A stretch of 64,000 bases of DNA from NCBI GenBank assembly GCA_020205615.1, contig CM035166.1, positions 96,297,065 to 96,361,064 on the forward strand. The letters run 5' to 3'. Shown here in pieces: positions 21,811 to 33,640 of the stretch. The notes below the pieces were generated by a model, which worked only from the letters and a program-made list of their open reading frames with translations, had not been told where the DNA came from and searched no databases. Source of the stretch: Panax quinquefolius. Taxonomy: Eukaryota > Streptophyta > Magnoliopsida > Apiales > Araliaceae. The stretch's first letter is position 1. Each line of letters begins with the position of its first letter. Made by a program: the position numbers and the translations under genes.

Positions 21811-24190
21811 TTTGGCGCCCCCAAAATTAAGTATCGTCACCCATCTTGGGTCGCCACTTACATGGTACATAAATTCAAATACAACTTACTAACCTAATCA
21901 GTAGGTATGCAATACGACATAAATGTGTGAGTTTGAATACAAATATTGTCTACTAGATATTATACAAAACTCAAAGGAGTCCTCATTACAACTATTATCA
22001 CACTATTTCACGAATAGTGAGGGACTACTAATGCTATCCTCCGGACCATTACTTAGTTCCCAGACTCGTCCCGGCTATGTTCTCATTTCACGAAGAGAAC
22101 GGTGAAAGAAAGGTGAGCTCAACTAGCCCAATGAAATATTATGACTAAGATAATGCGAGAATAAATTATCATTAGCCTTCAACGATGTTAAACCGATAAA
22201 ATACAACCAGGTTTAAGCTACAATGAATAAGCAATCCATTAAAAGAGTCAAGTAGAGAATAAAGTCTACTATCTTTTAGGTTTTAAAAGGTTTTCATCAA
22301 TTTTTATCACGAGACTCGACTTAATAATAAACCACCACATCTAATCATCCACGTACCACGGTCGAAGGATTTTATCAAATTATCAATGGTCATGACTATA
22401 TTAAGATCACCCTCGGTCATAATCATACCAAAACTATCCATCATTGCATTACAAACATTTTATCGAGGACTTTTGTCACATCATTTATATCAAGTCAAGT
22501 TGATTATACCGAATGATCCTCGGTCATAATCATACTAAGTTCATCTATGCACGTAAGCTAAAGATAACATAATATAACATGAGGATGATGACAATGACAT
22601 AATAATTCAATAAAACAAGTTCAAGAATTATTTAATCCATGAATTATTAACGTCCAAATTATCAACATGATAATTTGTTTAAGTAGAGTAAAATTCAAGA
22701 ATGATCGGAAGAATATTTCCATGAAAAGATCTTTGGATGAAACGCAAATATCAAGGATATTCTACTAATTTCATGAAGTATAGAAGTCAAAGTTTTAACT
22801 TAACCGGTATAATAAAGAATGGAATATCAAAAGAAATCACCATGCATGCGTACTGGCATGGATGTATGAGTTATTCCAACATAATAATAATAATCGGAAC
22901 GAAGTCGTGGTGAAATTCGCAAGCAGGATGTTCCAACGAATAATAAAGATGGAACCCGATCCGTGTAAACACACGATAGGATATTCAACAGAATGATAAA
23001 GATTTTAACCAGTCCTTGTAAAACACATGACGAGGATGTTCCAGCGAGAATAATAAAGAAGCGGAACCAGTCCTGTAAAACACTACGAGCAGGATGTTCC
23101 AATGAATAATAGAAGAATGTCACCAAGTATAGGGTAAGCCGCAAATCACAGAGTTTTTCCAATGAATAATAAGCAATGGAATAACATAAGGATTTCACCA
23201 AGTATAGGGTATGCCACGTATACAAAGTTATGTATAGGGTATGCCACTTTTACAAAAGTTATTCAATGAATAATAGTGAATGGAATAATGAAGTTCTCTT
23301 CAAGAAGAAAGAATAACACCCCTCACTTACCGTAAAAAGAACCGAATATATAAGTAGTGAAGTAAAGCGATATCTTCTTCTTTCTATAACTTTCTCTCTA
23401 AACTTCTCTGTACATAATTTCTCTCTAGAGTTTCATGAATTAAGTAAGAAAATAATGAAGGAATGAGCTTCTATTTATAGGAAAATGGAATGCATAATAA
23501 CTAATCCATGAGCGGTCCGTTGATTTACTTTAATCGGCGGTCCGTATTTAAAGAAAAATCTTTTAAATAAAATATAATATATTCTATTTATATAAAAACA
23601 TTTTACTATGCAAACACTATGCAAAACACTATGCAACACTATGCATAATAAAATATAATATATTCTATTTATAGAATAACTTTAATAAAGTATTCTATTT
23701 TATATAAAAGATGTTTCTGCATTTTATTACGTTAATAATGAATAAAACAAAGCGTCGTTATCGTTATAATAATTCATATTATTAATCGACAATAATGGAA
23801 TCAAACCGAGTGACTTCTCACATAAGCATCAATAATCAATACCGTGGTATCTACTATGCAACCACACGTATTCTTTACTTTTACTACCGAGTAGTTCAAC
23901 GATAACCACTTGGGTAAAACTTCCGCCGCTATTTCAATAAAATATTTTTGTCATTTTCGATCAATCCAATAATTACATTGTGGGGGTCCACCAATGATTG
24001 AGTAGTTATGCGAATATTCCTGCTAAATCAAATATTCCCGAATTAATCGAATATATATATAACCACTTGCATACTTTTGCAAAATTTATAAATACTACCC
24101 ACAACTATAATATTATCTCAAATTCACACCATAATATAAAAATTATTTTGACAAAATTTAAATCTTTATTGATAAAATCAGGGTCTCACA
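21811..24190 (-). repeat. 5' LTR of element C
   Basis: 2380 bp. Top strand begins TTTGGCGCCCCCAAAATTAA and ends ATCAGGGTCTCACA. Closely matches the other LTR of C, but small mismatch clusters sit at CG and CNG sites. Leader array ~22820-23290, stem-loop array ~22320-22565, TATA (minus) 23473-23479. Confidence 0.88.
23473..23479 (-). promoter_or_regulatory. TATA box, 5' LTR of element C
   Basis: ATTTATA on the top strand in GAGCTTCTATTTATAGGAAA. This is the promoter-proximal LTR of element C, directing transcription leftwards. Confidence 0.6.
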
Positions 24191-24440
24191 CTATTCATGA
24201 GTTACTATTCATGGGTTACTATTCACCTAAATTACTATTCACCCAAATATTATTCACTCCTCGTTATTTGGGATATTTTTCGTGTCAATCTATTCACGAG
24301 TTCTATTCACGGTTCTTATTCACCCGATTACTATTCACTCTAGTATTGTTCACTCGAGTATTTGGGATACTTTTTTATGTCGTGGTAATTCACGGTACTA
24401 TTCTCAAAGTACTATTCACAGGTACTATTCACTAAAAAAT
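24191..24440 (+). repeat. U3 array of ACTATTCAC repeats, 5' LTR of element B
   Basis: About twenty imperfect copies of TACTATTCAC-like 10-13-mers (complement GTGAATAGTA), with interspersed ATTTGGGA-ACTTTTT. The sister array is at ~28360-28660. It lies 470-700 bp upstream of TATA. Element C inserted into one of these repeats. Confidence 0.75.
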
Positions 24441-24911
24441 ATATTTCTTTTCGATCTAAATCATTTAAATATTATTCCACGAGGAGATGTGCTAATTTTT
24501 CGAATAGTTGGTTGAAATTATAATAAAAATCAATATGGATAGTTGGTTTAAAGTTTTAATAATAAAATCTTTTTATATAAAATAGAATACTTTTATAAAG
24601 TTATTCTATAAATAGAATATATTATATTCTATTATTATACGTTGTTATTCGCATAGTAAAATCTTTTTATATAAAATGAAATACTTTTATAAAATTATTC
24701 TATAAATAGAATATATTATATTTTATTATGCATAGTTATACTGCGTAGTATTTGTATAGTAAAATCTTTTATAAAGTTATTCGTTTTATTAGATTATAAA
24801 TAGAATATATTATATTTTATTTAAAAGATTTTGCTTTAAATATGGACCGTCGATTAAAAGTAAATCAATCTGGACCGTTCATGAATTAGTTACTATCGCG
24901 ATCCATTCTTC

Positions 24912-24918
24912 TATAAAT
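24912..24918 (+). promoter_or_regulatory. TATA box, 5' LTR of element B
   Basis: TATAAAT in CTTCTATAAATAGAAGCTCA, at the conserved position before the AGAGAGA leader start. Confidence 0.6.
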
Positions 24919-25164
24919 AGAAGCTCATTCCTTCATTATTTCTTACGAATTCATTGAAACTCTAGAGAGAGAAACTATAGAGAGAGTTCTTCTTCTATAA
25001 TCTTGAGCGTATTTCTTTAGAGTTTAAGAAAGCTTTGAGCGTAGTACAAGTTTTCTTCGAGTATATCCTCGACCTACTAGTCGGAGTACTCTTCTTTCAA
25101 AGGGAGGGAATAATATTTGTTGTAATCGTAAGGGGTATTATTTCTTTTGTATTCATGAAGAGAA

Positions 25165-25670
25165 CTTCTGTTATTCCATTCTTTATTATTATGTTGGAAT
25201 AACTTGTCAATGCGAAGTACCTCATACATGGTGAAATTCTTCTATTATTCCATTCTTTATTATTATGTTGGAATAACCTGTTTATGCAAAGTACCGCATA
25301 CATGGTGAAATTCTTCTATTATTCCGTTCTTTATTATTCCGTCGGAATATCCTGTCAGTGTGTATTATGCCTGACCTGGTTCCATTATTTATTATTCCAT
25401 TCTTTATTATTCTGTCGGAATATCATGTCTATGCGTTTACGCCGGACCTGGTTCCATTATTTATTATTCCATTCTTTATTATTACATTTGGAATATTACT
25501 ACTGCATGCGTTTACGGCGGACACGTTCCATTCTTTATTATTCTCGTTGGAATATCCTCGTTTATCGTTTTACCTAGGACTGGTTCCGTTGTTTATTATT
25601 CTATTAGAATAACCTGCCTGTGCGGTCTATCGCATGCATGGTCATTTCTTTTGTTATTCCATTCTTTATT
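25165..25670 (+). repeat. Leader array of inverted-repeat units, 5' LTR of element B
   Basis: Seven or so units of 60-90 bp. One unit pairs ATTCCG (25321-25326) with CGGAAT (25343-25348), a G-C version of the A-T pair in other units. Two units have a doubled left arm (TTCCATTATTTATTATTCCA, then TTCT). Confidence 0.75.
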
Positions 25671-25917
25671 ATACTCAGTTGGTTAAAACTTTGACTTCTA
25701 TACTCCATGAAATTAGTGGAATATCCTTGATATTTGCGCTTCATCCAGTATCTTTTCATGGAAATATTCTTCTGAGCATTCTTGAATTTTACTCTACAAA
25801 GAAGTATCATGTTGACAATGTGGACGTTTTAGTTCATGGATAAATTAATTCTTGAACTTGTTTTATTGAATTCTTATATCATTGTCATCATCCTCATGCT
25901 TTATATTATGTTGAAAG

Positions 25918-26720
25918 TCATCGTAGAGCTTTGTGGTGCATAGATGGACTTGGTATGATTATGACCGAGGATTATTCGGGGTATAATCATAACCGTAGTA
26001 GTACAAATGATGTGGAAAAAGTCCTTATTGGCCCGTAGTGCATTGATGGACAGTTTCTGGTATGATTATGGCTATGGATTCTCTTTGGCCGTAGTGCAAA
26101 GATGAATTGTTTTATGACATGATCAGGACCGTTGATGAAAACACGATTATCTTTGGCCCGTAATGCATGGATAATTTGTGGTCGTGATACTAAAGAATAT
26201 CCTTGGCCGTAGTGCAGGGGTGATTCGATGATGTGGATTATTTATTGAGCTGAGTCTCAACAATGAAATATTAATTCAAGGATGTGATAATAATGAATAT
26301 CCTTAGCCGTAGTGCATGGATAATTCAGTGATATGGATTTATTATCGAGCTGAGTCTCAGCGATGAAATATAAATTCATGGATGTGATATTAACGAATAT
26401 CCTTAGCCGTAGTGCATGGATAATTCAGTGATATGGATTTATTATCGAGCTGAGTCTCAGCGATGAAATATAAATTCATGGATGTGATATTAACGAATAT
26501 CCTTGGTAGTAGTGCGGTGATTTGATGATGATGGATTATTTATTAAGTTTGAGTCTCGGCGATAAAATATTTATTATACATTTTTAATTAAGTAGAAGAT
26601 AGTAGATATCTTGCTCTACTTGACTCTTCTAAAATACGATTGTATGTCTTTGGCATGTAGTGTGCAGATGAATTGTTAATGAATATCTTTGGTAGTAGTG
26701 CAAAGATAAATTTATTAGTA
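25918..26720 (+). repeat. Stem-loop array with GTAGTGC loops, 5' LTR of element B
   Basis: The longest of these arrays, with about ten hairpins. Examples: TGATTAT (25956-25962) with ATAATCA (25983-25989); TCTTT (26082-26086) with AAAGA (26098-26102) around GGCCGTAGTGC; TATCC (26298-26302) with GGATA (26318-26322). Confidence 0.72.
26301..26500 (+). repeat. Perfect 100-bp tandem duplication
   Basis: 26301-26400 and 26401-26500 are identical. Each holds one TATCC...GGATA hairpin and a GAGCTGAGTCTCAGC dyad. The 3' LTR has a single copy (~30505-30605), so the copy number changed after or during insertion of element B. Confidence 0.9.
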
Positions 26721-27319
26721 TGATTATGACCGTGAATTATGATTTGGTATAACCATTATTTTGATGTTCGGTGATGATAGGTGATGAAAATTATCTTAGA
26801 TCCCCGGTTACGAAAAGGAATTTAGAACCACAATTATGATTATGAGTTATTCATATATGATTGTGGGCGAGGAACTGATTGATTTATTTTACATGGATAA
26901 AACATTATTGGTGGAAGACTTTTAACATAGAGAAGATAATAGACCTTACGGTCTATTTGACTCTTCTAATGGATTGCTCGTTCCGCTGCAACTATGGTTG
27001 AAAAGTTTTAGCATCTACCATATGTTCTAAATCTCTGATTTATTATTAATGAAAGCTATTGATAATTTAATTATCTTTAGTCATGATATTCTTTACTGGG
27101 CTAGTTGTGCTCACCCTTTTCTCGCTTCACAATTCCTTTCGTGTAATAAGAGTGTTCTTAGGGTTGAAAGGGGATAACAGGGAATAGAATAAAGTGGTCT
27201 CTAGTCATGGAGGTTCTCCCTCAACAGTATAGAAAAGTGTGTTGTATTCTATACAACATTTAGTAGTTATATTTGGTGAATCAAATAGGGTGAGGCGAAC
27301 CCAACTTTGAAAGGGTGTT

Positions 27320-27688
27320 TTGCCACTATCATACGAGATGTCTAATGATATACAATCTCGTGATATCATAAGGCAGGGTTGTGCGCATCCACTTGCTGAA
27401 TATATCTACGGGCACTATCTATATGATCTTGGGGTATATTTGAAATATAATTTTCACTTGGAGACAACGGAGATATTTATATATCAAGAAAAGACTCACC
27501 ATTGGGAAGAAGATGATAGTAATCTTCTCGTTTTTCTTTGGGGTCTATTGGGTCAACCAAGGATAATTCTGTGTCCATATGATATCTATTATAACCTAGA
27601 CGCATGGCCTCCCATGTACGAAGGTTTTCTTGAGCACTTCCCAATGATTTTAATTTCTAAAACAGTTTTTGACTATACTTTTATGTAA
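27320..27688 (+). CDS. Unrecognised 122-codon ORF in the B-specific part of the LTR
   Basis: Lies in a ~550-bp stretch (27215-27780) that replaces the usual U5-proximal sequence of LTRs A, C and E. The product is aromatic-rich (YIYGHYLYDLGVYLKYNF, later HHWEEDD and YNLDAWPPMYEGF), with no signal peptide, clear membrane segment or motif I know. The copy in the 3' LTR (31430-31790) is nearly identical in DNA but frameshifted at both ends, leaving 75 codons. I do not recognise a family. It may be a captured piece of host or other-element coding sequence, or a chance frame. Confidence 0.3.
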   Translation: MPLSYEMSNDIQSRDIIRQGCAHPLAEYIYGHYLYDLGVYLKYNFHLETTEIFIYQEKTHHWEEDDSNLLVFLWGLLGQPRIILCPYDIYYNLDAWPPMYEGFLEHFPMILISKTVFDYTFM

Positions 27689-27878
27689 AGTACCATTGTA
27701 AGGTTGTGATCGAGGTACCATGAGAGTTACATACATTTGTATTAAAACTCATAGTTAACTGGGGTCGTATTCTATACGACAACTCAACAGTTGTATAAAT
27801 GAAGTTATATTTGAATTTTGTACCATGTATCTGGCGACTCAGAATGGGTGATGTATACCTAATTTTTGGGGCGTCACA

Positions 27879-28223
27879 GTTGGTATCAGAGCATAGGGAT
27901 ATGATCCCTGGTTGAGGTGTGAGACAAGAACTAGGAGGGGAGAGACGGGGAATTACTTTGCTAGTATGACCTACCTAAGTTTATTTGTTATTTAATTGGT
28001 CGGTCAGAATATAGGGGTATTTTGTGGTATGTCAATTAACCCTTATTTTAAAACTATATTCTAGAATGATATTTGAAATACAGGAGATGAGAAATAGAAA
28101 ATCATGATAGAGAGGAAATAACTGGGAAGGTACAATCCGAAAAGAAAGCAAGGTATTCTCATCCCTTCGAATATCAAGTACATACGTAAATTTCGAGGGC
28201 GAAATTTCATAAGGAGGGGAGAT
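27879..28223 (+). other. Entire interior of element B: PBS, leader, pol tail, PPT
   Basis: PBS TTGGTATCAGAGC at 27880-27892, a perfect match to the Met-tRNA type. Then a leader shared with A and E (GATATGATCCCTGG, GACCTACCTAAGTTTATTT) to ~28065. At that point it joins a remnant of the pol tail (GGTATTCTCATCCCTTCGA at ~28152) and the PPT AAGGAGGGGAGAT (28211-28223). Everything from gag to integrase is missing. Confidence 0.88.
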
Positions 28224-31200
28224 TGTGAGACCCCAAATTTTATGAAATAAAAGTATTGAATTTTTCTATTTTGGTAAATAGTTAAATCGATAAAAGTTTA
28301 AAGTTAAGGGTGATATGTGAAAATTTTTCAAAGTAGACAAGTTGTCATAAAATACCCGTTTACTATTTACTCTAGTATTGTTTACTCGAGTATTTGGGGC
28401 ACTTTTTGTGTCAGAGTACTATTTATAAGTTACTATTCATGAGTTACTATTTTCCCGAATATTATTCACTCGGGTATTTGAGATATTTTTTGCGTCGGAG
28501 TACTATTCACGAGTTACTATTAACGGGTTACTATTCATCCAATTACTATTCACTCTAGTATTGTTCACTCGGATATTTGGGACACTTTTTGTGTCAAGGT
28601 ACTATTCACAGGGTACTATTCCCGAAGTACTATTCACGGGGTACTATTCACCCGAAAAATATATTTCTTTTCGATCTAAATCATTTTTGGGTACAATATT
28701 ATTCCATGAGGATATGTGCTAATTTTTCAGACCGTTGGTTGAAATTATAATAGTAAATCAATATGGATAGTTGGTTTAAAGTTTTAATAATAAAATCTTT
28801 TTATATAAAACAGAATACTTTTATAAAGTTATTCTATAAATAGAATATATTATATTCTATTATGTACATTATTTTGCGTAGTAAAATCTTTTTATATAAA
28901 AATGTAATACTTTTATAAAGTTATTCTATAAATAGAATATATTATATTTTATTATGCATAGTGTATCGCATAGTGTTTGCATAGTAAAATCTTTTATAAA
29001 GTTATTCGTTTTATTAGATTATAAATAGAATATATTATATTTTATTTAAAAGATTTTGCTTTAAATATGGACCGTCGAGTTAAAAGTAAATCAATCTCGG
29101 ACCGTTCATGAATTAGTTACTATCGCAGATCCATTCTTCTATAAATAGAAGCTCATTCCTTCATTATTTCTTACGAATTCATTGAAACTCTAGAGAGAGA
29201 AACTATAGAGAAAGTTCTTCTTCTATAATCTTGGCGCATATTTCTTTAGAGTTTAAGAAAGCTTTGAAATGTAGTACAAGTTTTCTTCGAGTATATCCTC
29301 GACCTACTAATGGTCGGATACTCTTCTTTCAAAGGTAGGGAATATTATTTGTTGTACTCGTAAGGGTATTATTTCTTTTGTATTCATGAAGAGAACTTAC
29401 ATTATTCCATTCTTTATTATTATGTTGGAATAACTTTTCATGATAGTACTGCATACATGGTGAAATTCTTCTATTATTCCGTTCTTTATTATTCTACGTT
29501 TAATATCCTCACTTCGGTCTGCGTATTACACGACTTTGGTTCGTTCCATTATTTATTATTTCGTTCTTTATTATTACGTAGGAATATCCTCGCCCGTGCA
29601 TGCGTTCTGTGGGACACAGTTCCATTATTTATTATTCCGTTCCTTATTATTACATTGGAATATCACGTATGCGTGCGTTTCGCCGCACTTAGGTTCCATT
29701 CTTTATTATTACATTAGAATATCACGTGCATGCGTTTTATCTTTGGACTGGTTCCGTTGTTTATTATTCATTAGAATAACTTTTGCAAGGCGATCTATCG
29801 CATGCATGGTGATTTCTTTTGTTATTCCATTCTTTATTATACTCAGTTAGTTAAAACTTTGACTTCTATACTCCATGAAATTAGTGGAATATCCTTGATA
29901 TTTGCGCTTCATCCAGTATCTTTTCATGGAAATATTATTCTGAGCATTCTTGAATTTTACTCTACAAAGAAGTATCATGTTGACAATGTGGACGTTTTAG
30001 TTCCTGGATAAATTAATTCTTGAACTTGTTTTATTGAATTCTTATATCATTGTCATCATACTCATGCTTATATTATGTTGAAAGTCATCTCATGCTTTGT
30101 AGTGCATAGATGGACTTGGTATGATTATTAATAGGGATTATTCGTATAATCATAACCGTAATGTTACAAATGATGTGGAAAAAGTCCTCATTGGCCCGTA
30201 GTGCATTGATGGATGCTTTTTGGTATGATTATGGCTATGGATTCTCTTTGGCCGTCTTTGCAAAGATGAATTGTTTTATGGCATGATCGGGACCAGTTGA
30301 TGAAAACACGATTATCTTTGGCCCAGAGTGCATGGATAATTTGTGGTCGTGAATCTTAAAGAATATCCTAAAGAATATCCTGATGTGGATTATTTAGTGA
30401 GTGAGGGTGATTCGATTCAATGATGGATTATTTATTGATAATTCAGAGTCTCTGTCGAAATGAGTCTCGATGAAATATTAATTCAAGGATGTGATAATAA
30501 TGAATATCCTTAGTCGTAGTGCATGGATAATTCAAAGATATGGATTTATTATCGGTAGAGTCTTAGCGATGAAATATAAATTCATGGATGTGATATTAAC
30601 GAATATCCTTGGCCGTAGTCGTGTAATGATTCGATGATGTCGATTATTTATTGTTTGAGTCTCAAATGATAAAATATTTATTATACATTTTAATTAAGTA
30701 GAAGATAGTAGATATCTTGCTCTACTTGACTCTTCTTAAATCTGATTGTATGTCTTTGGCATGTAGTGCAAAGATGAATTGTTAATGAATATCTTTGGCC
30801 GTAGTGCAAAGATGAATTTATTAGTATGATTATGAGCAGGAATTATGATTTGGTATAACCATGATTTTTGATGTTTCAGGTGAAGATAGGTGATGAAAAT
30901 TATCTTCGTCCTGGTTACGAAAAGGAATTTAGAACCACAATTATGATTATGAGTTATTCATATGATTGTGGACAGGAACTGTTGATTTATTTTACATGGA
31001 TAAAACATTATTGGTGGACTTTTAACATAGAAAGATAATAGACCTTCCGGTCTATTTGACTCTTCTAATGGATTGCTTTCGTTCATTTGTAACTATGGTT
31101 GAAAAGTTTTATCATCTACCATATGTTCTAAATCTACGATTTATTATTAATGAAAGTTATTGATAATTTAATTATCTTTAGTCATGATATTCTTTCTTTG

Positions 31201-31978
31201 GTTAGTTGTGCTCACCCTTTCTACTTCATAATTCCTTTCGTAATAAGAGTGTTCAAGGTTGGGTTGAGGAGATAACAGGAGAATAGAACGTGGTCTCTAG
31301 GCTGTAGAGGTTCTGCCTAAATAGTATAGAAAAGTGTGTTATATTCTATACAATATTTAGTAGTTATATTTGGTGAATCAAATAGGGTGAGGCGAACCCA
31401 ACTTTGGAAGGGTGTTTTGCCACCATCATACGAGATGTCTAATGATATACAATCTTGTGTTATCATAAGATGTGGTTGTCTTGCATCCACTTCTTTGAAT
31501 ATATCTACGGGCACTATCTATATGATCTTGGGGTATATTTGAAATATAATTTTCACTTGGAGACAACGGAGATATTTATATATCAAGAAAAGACTCACCA
31601 TTGGGAAGAAGATGATAGTAATCTTCTCATTTTTCTTTTGGGGTCTATTAGATTGACCAAGGATAATTACGTGGCCATATGATATCTATTATAACCTAGA
31701 CGCATGGCCTCCCATATACGAAGGTTTTCTTGAGCACTTCCCAATGATTTTAATTTCTAAAACAGTTTTTGACTATACTTTTATGTAAAGTACCATTGTA
31801 AGGTTGTGATCGAGGTACCATGAGAGTTACATACATTTGTATTAAAAATCATAGTTAACTGGGGTCGTATTCTATACGACAACTCAACAGTTGTATAAAT
31901 GAAGTTATATTTGAATTTTGTACCATATATCTGGCGACTCAGAATGGGTGATGTACACCTAATTTTGGGGGCGTCACA
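28224..31978 (+). repeat. 3' LTR of element B
   Basis: 3755 bp, from TGTGAGACCCC to GGGGGCGTCACA, uninterrupted. U3 repeats ~28360-28660, TATA 29140-29146, leader array ~29395-29840, stem-loop array ~30085-30800, degraded copy of the 122-codon ORF at ~31430-31790. It serves as the reference for the split 5' LTR. Confidence 0.9.
29140..29146 (+). promoter_or_regulatory. TATA box, 3' LTR of element B
   Basis: TATAAAT in CTTCTATAAATAGAAGCTCA. Confidence 0.55.
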
Positions 31979-31983
31979 TAACA

Positions 31984-32412
31984 TATATATAAAATAAATA
32001 AAAAATTATTCACAAAGTTCTAATTTTAATTAATACTGAAAACTTGGATTATTACATTTTTATTTGATCCTTAATATAAGTATAAAAGCCAGAGGTTGTG
32101 ATTTTAGGGACAAAGATTGATAAAGATGATTTCGAAGGTATATCATTTATTGAATTAAGAAAATATTGAAATATGTAAGTTATAATATCTATATTGATAT
32201 TGATTGTTATGTAAAGTAATAATAAAATTTGATTGTGTTGAAATTAAATTCAAGATGTGAAGGAAAGATATAAAAGGAAAAAAAAATCCACATTTTTATC
32301 AATTAAAATATTGATTATTGATGAAGAATTAGGTTGAAGAAATATTTAATGCACAAGATCGGGATTTAATATAGTCTAGATTTTTTGGGGTCGTTATAGT
32401 CGGTATCAGAGC
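31984..32412 (+). repeat. Remnant of an older LTR retrotransposon: LTR end and PBS
   Basis: AT-rich sequence ending TTTTTTGGGGTCGTTATAG, followed at 32401-32412 by GGTATCAGAGCT (Met-tRNA PBS type). TATAAAA at ~32087 could be its promoter. The matching LTR start was not found; it is probably left of element B (before 15759), which inserted into this LTR. No coding sequence follows the PBS. Confidence 0.5.
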
Positions 32413-33640
32413 TGTATGTTATAAATCTTAGGCAAGGGTACTTTAGGCTATAACCGTAGTGAAGAAAAATTAAATCGACGATGAATAAACTTGAATAAAA
32501 GTTAATATGAAATGAATTTAGAAACTTCACAAATAAGTTAAAATATAAACGGATATCGAAAATTCATAAAGTAAGAGCCAAAGTATGGATAAGAAGATTC
32601 AAAGAAGAATCTTGAAAAGTCATAAAAAGATGAAAATCAGGAGTTACCTAATTCCAACAATAAAGATGACAAGTGATTATAAATTATTATATTAAATATA
32701 AAATTTTTAATTTATTTTTTATTATTAAGTTGATTAAATTAATTTATATTTGAAGTATAAATTATTTGATTTGATTTGATTTGATTAGTTGATTTAATTT
32801 CATTTTATTTTAAATTAAATATAAAACTATATATTTAAATTACATTAAATTTTTAATTAAGTTATATATTTTAAATTAAGTTTTAATTTCATTTTATTTT
32901 ATTTTTATTACATATTATATAATATTATACTATTGTATTAAATATAATTTGTTTTATTTATTATATTTACTTAATTAAGTTGCTTAATTTAATTTTATTT
33001 CATTTTTATTATATTTTATTTTAGTAAATTTAATTTAATCTATTTATTATATTATATTATTTATTTTTTATTATATATTCTTCTATTTAATATATATTAT
33101 TATATTAAATTTAATTTTTATGATTTTTATGATTTTTTAATAAAGTTAATTAAATTAATTGATATTTAAAGTGTAAATTATTTGATTTGATTTTATCTTA
33201 TCTTAATTATTTTATCTTATCTTATGTTATTTAAATAACTTATTTTATATTATATTATCTTATATTATATCAAATCAGATTTATGTAATTTATTATATTA
33301 TTTTATTTAGTTATACTTAGTTCATTTTATTTTATTTTATTAGTCGGAAACTAATTAAGTAAATGCTACTTAATTACTAAAATTTAGTATTAGAAAATTA
33401 AGTAACATATATATAAATATATATAAATAGTTTGTAGGACCCACAAATTTTGTATCTCCAAAATTCTGACAGATTTTTCGTGGGAAATTCAGTCAGAAAT
33501 ATCAAGCATCCATTAATTGAAGAAATACATTATAAGCTGGAATTGCATCATGAAAAGCAAATTCAAACAATACATAAGATGATATATAGTTACAGAAGTT
33601 GTAATATTGCACAAAATAAACCCAAAAGTACTTAATATCA
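32413..33640. other. AT-rich low-complexity DNA, no gene
   Basis: From ~32690 to 33420 almost only A and T, in ATTTTATT/TTAAATTAA-type repeats. Might be the decayed interior of the older LTR element. Short frames at 33450-33635 have no recognisable product. Confidence 0.6.

Larger units (their letters stand above)
15972..24190 (-). mobile_element. Element C: chimeric non-autonomous LTR retrotransposon
   Basis: TSD CTATT at 15967-15971 and 24191-24195. The 3' LTR (15972-18336) and 5' LTR (21811-24190) face the minus strand; the interior is 18337-21810. Reading on the minus strand, the interior has PBS, a duplicated leader module, a gag remnant, ~1.4 kb of unrecognised sequence, an LTR-like segment with a tandem array, and an integrase tail with PPT. 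Protease, RT, RNase H and most of integrase are absent. It inserted into the U3 of element B, so it is younger than B. Confidence 0.9.
15759..27878 (+). repeat. 5' LTR of element B (split by element C)
   Basis: TGTGAGACCCCG at 15759, then after the insertion the LTR resumes at 24191 and ends GGCGTCACA at 27878. Without element C and one TSD copy it is 3896 bp, against 3755 bp for the 3' LTR. The difference is largely a 100-bp tandem copy at 26301-26500. U3 is rich in ACTATTCAC-type repeats. Confidence 0.88.
15759..31978 (+). mobile_element. Element B: non-autonomous LTR retrotransposon with a 345-bp interior
   Basis: TSD TAACA at 15754-15758 and 31979-31983. The 5' LTR is 15759-15971 plus 24196-27878, split by element C; the interior is 27879-28223; the 3' LTR is 28224-31978. 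The interior holds only PBS, ~190 bp of leader, ~100 bp of integrase-tail remnant and PPT. No gag or pol remains, so it must have moved with proteins from another element, most likely A or E, which share its PBS, PPT and U5 end. By structure it is LARD/TRIM-like, but unusual in having LTRs (~3.8 kb) ten times longer than the interior. Confidence 0.9.

Noticed and set aside
15972..24190. Two independent minus-strand solo LTRs instead of one element
   Set aside because: The single CTATT duplication lies at the outer edges only, and PBS and PPT face inwards at the correct LTR ends, so it is one element.
23998..24435. 145-codon open frame across the junction of element C and LTR B
   Set aside because: Starts in the C LTR and ends in the ACTATTCAC array of B; it spans an insertion junction and encodes only repeat text.
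32690..33420. Matrix-attachment or origin-like AT-rich region
   Set aside because: AT-richness alone is no evidence, and similar AT-rich DNA occurs in decayed LTR interiors.
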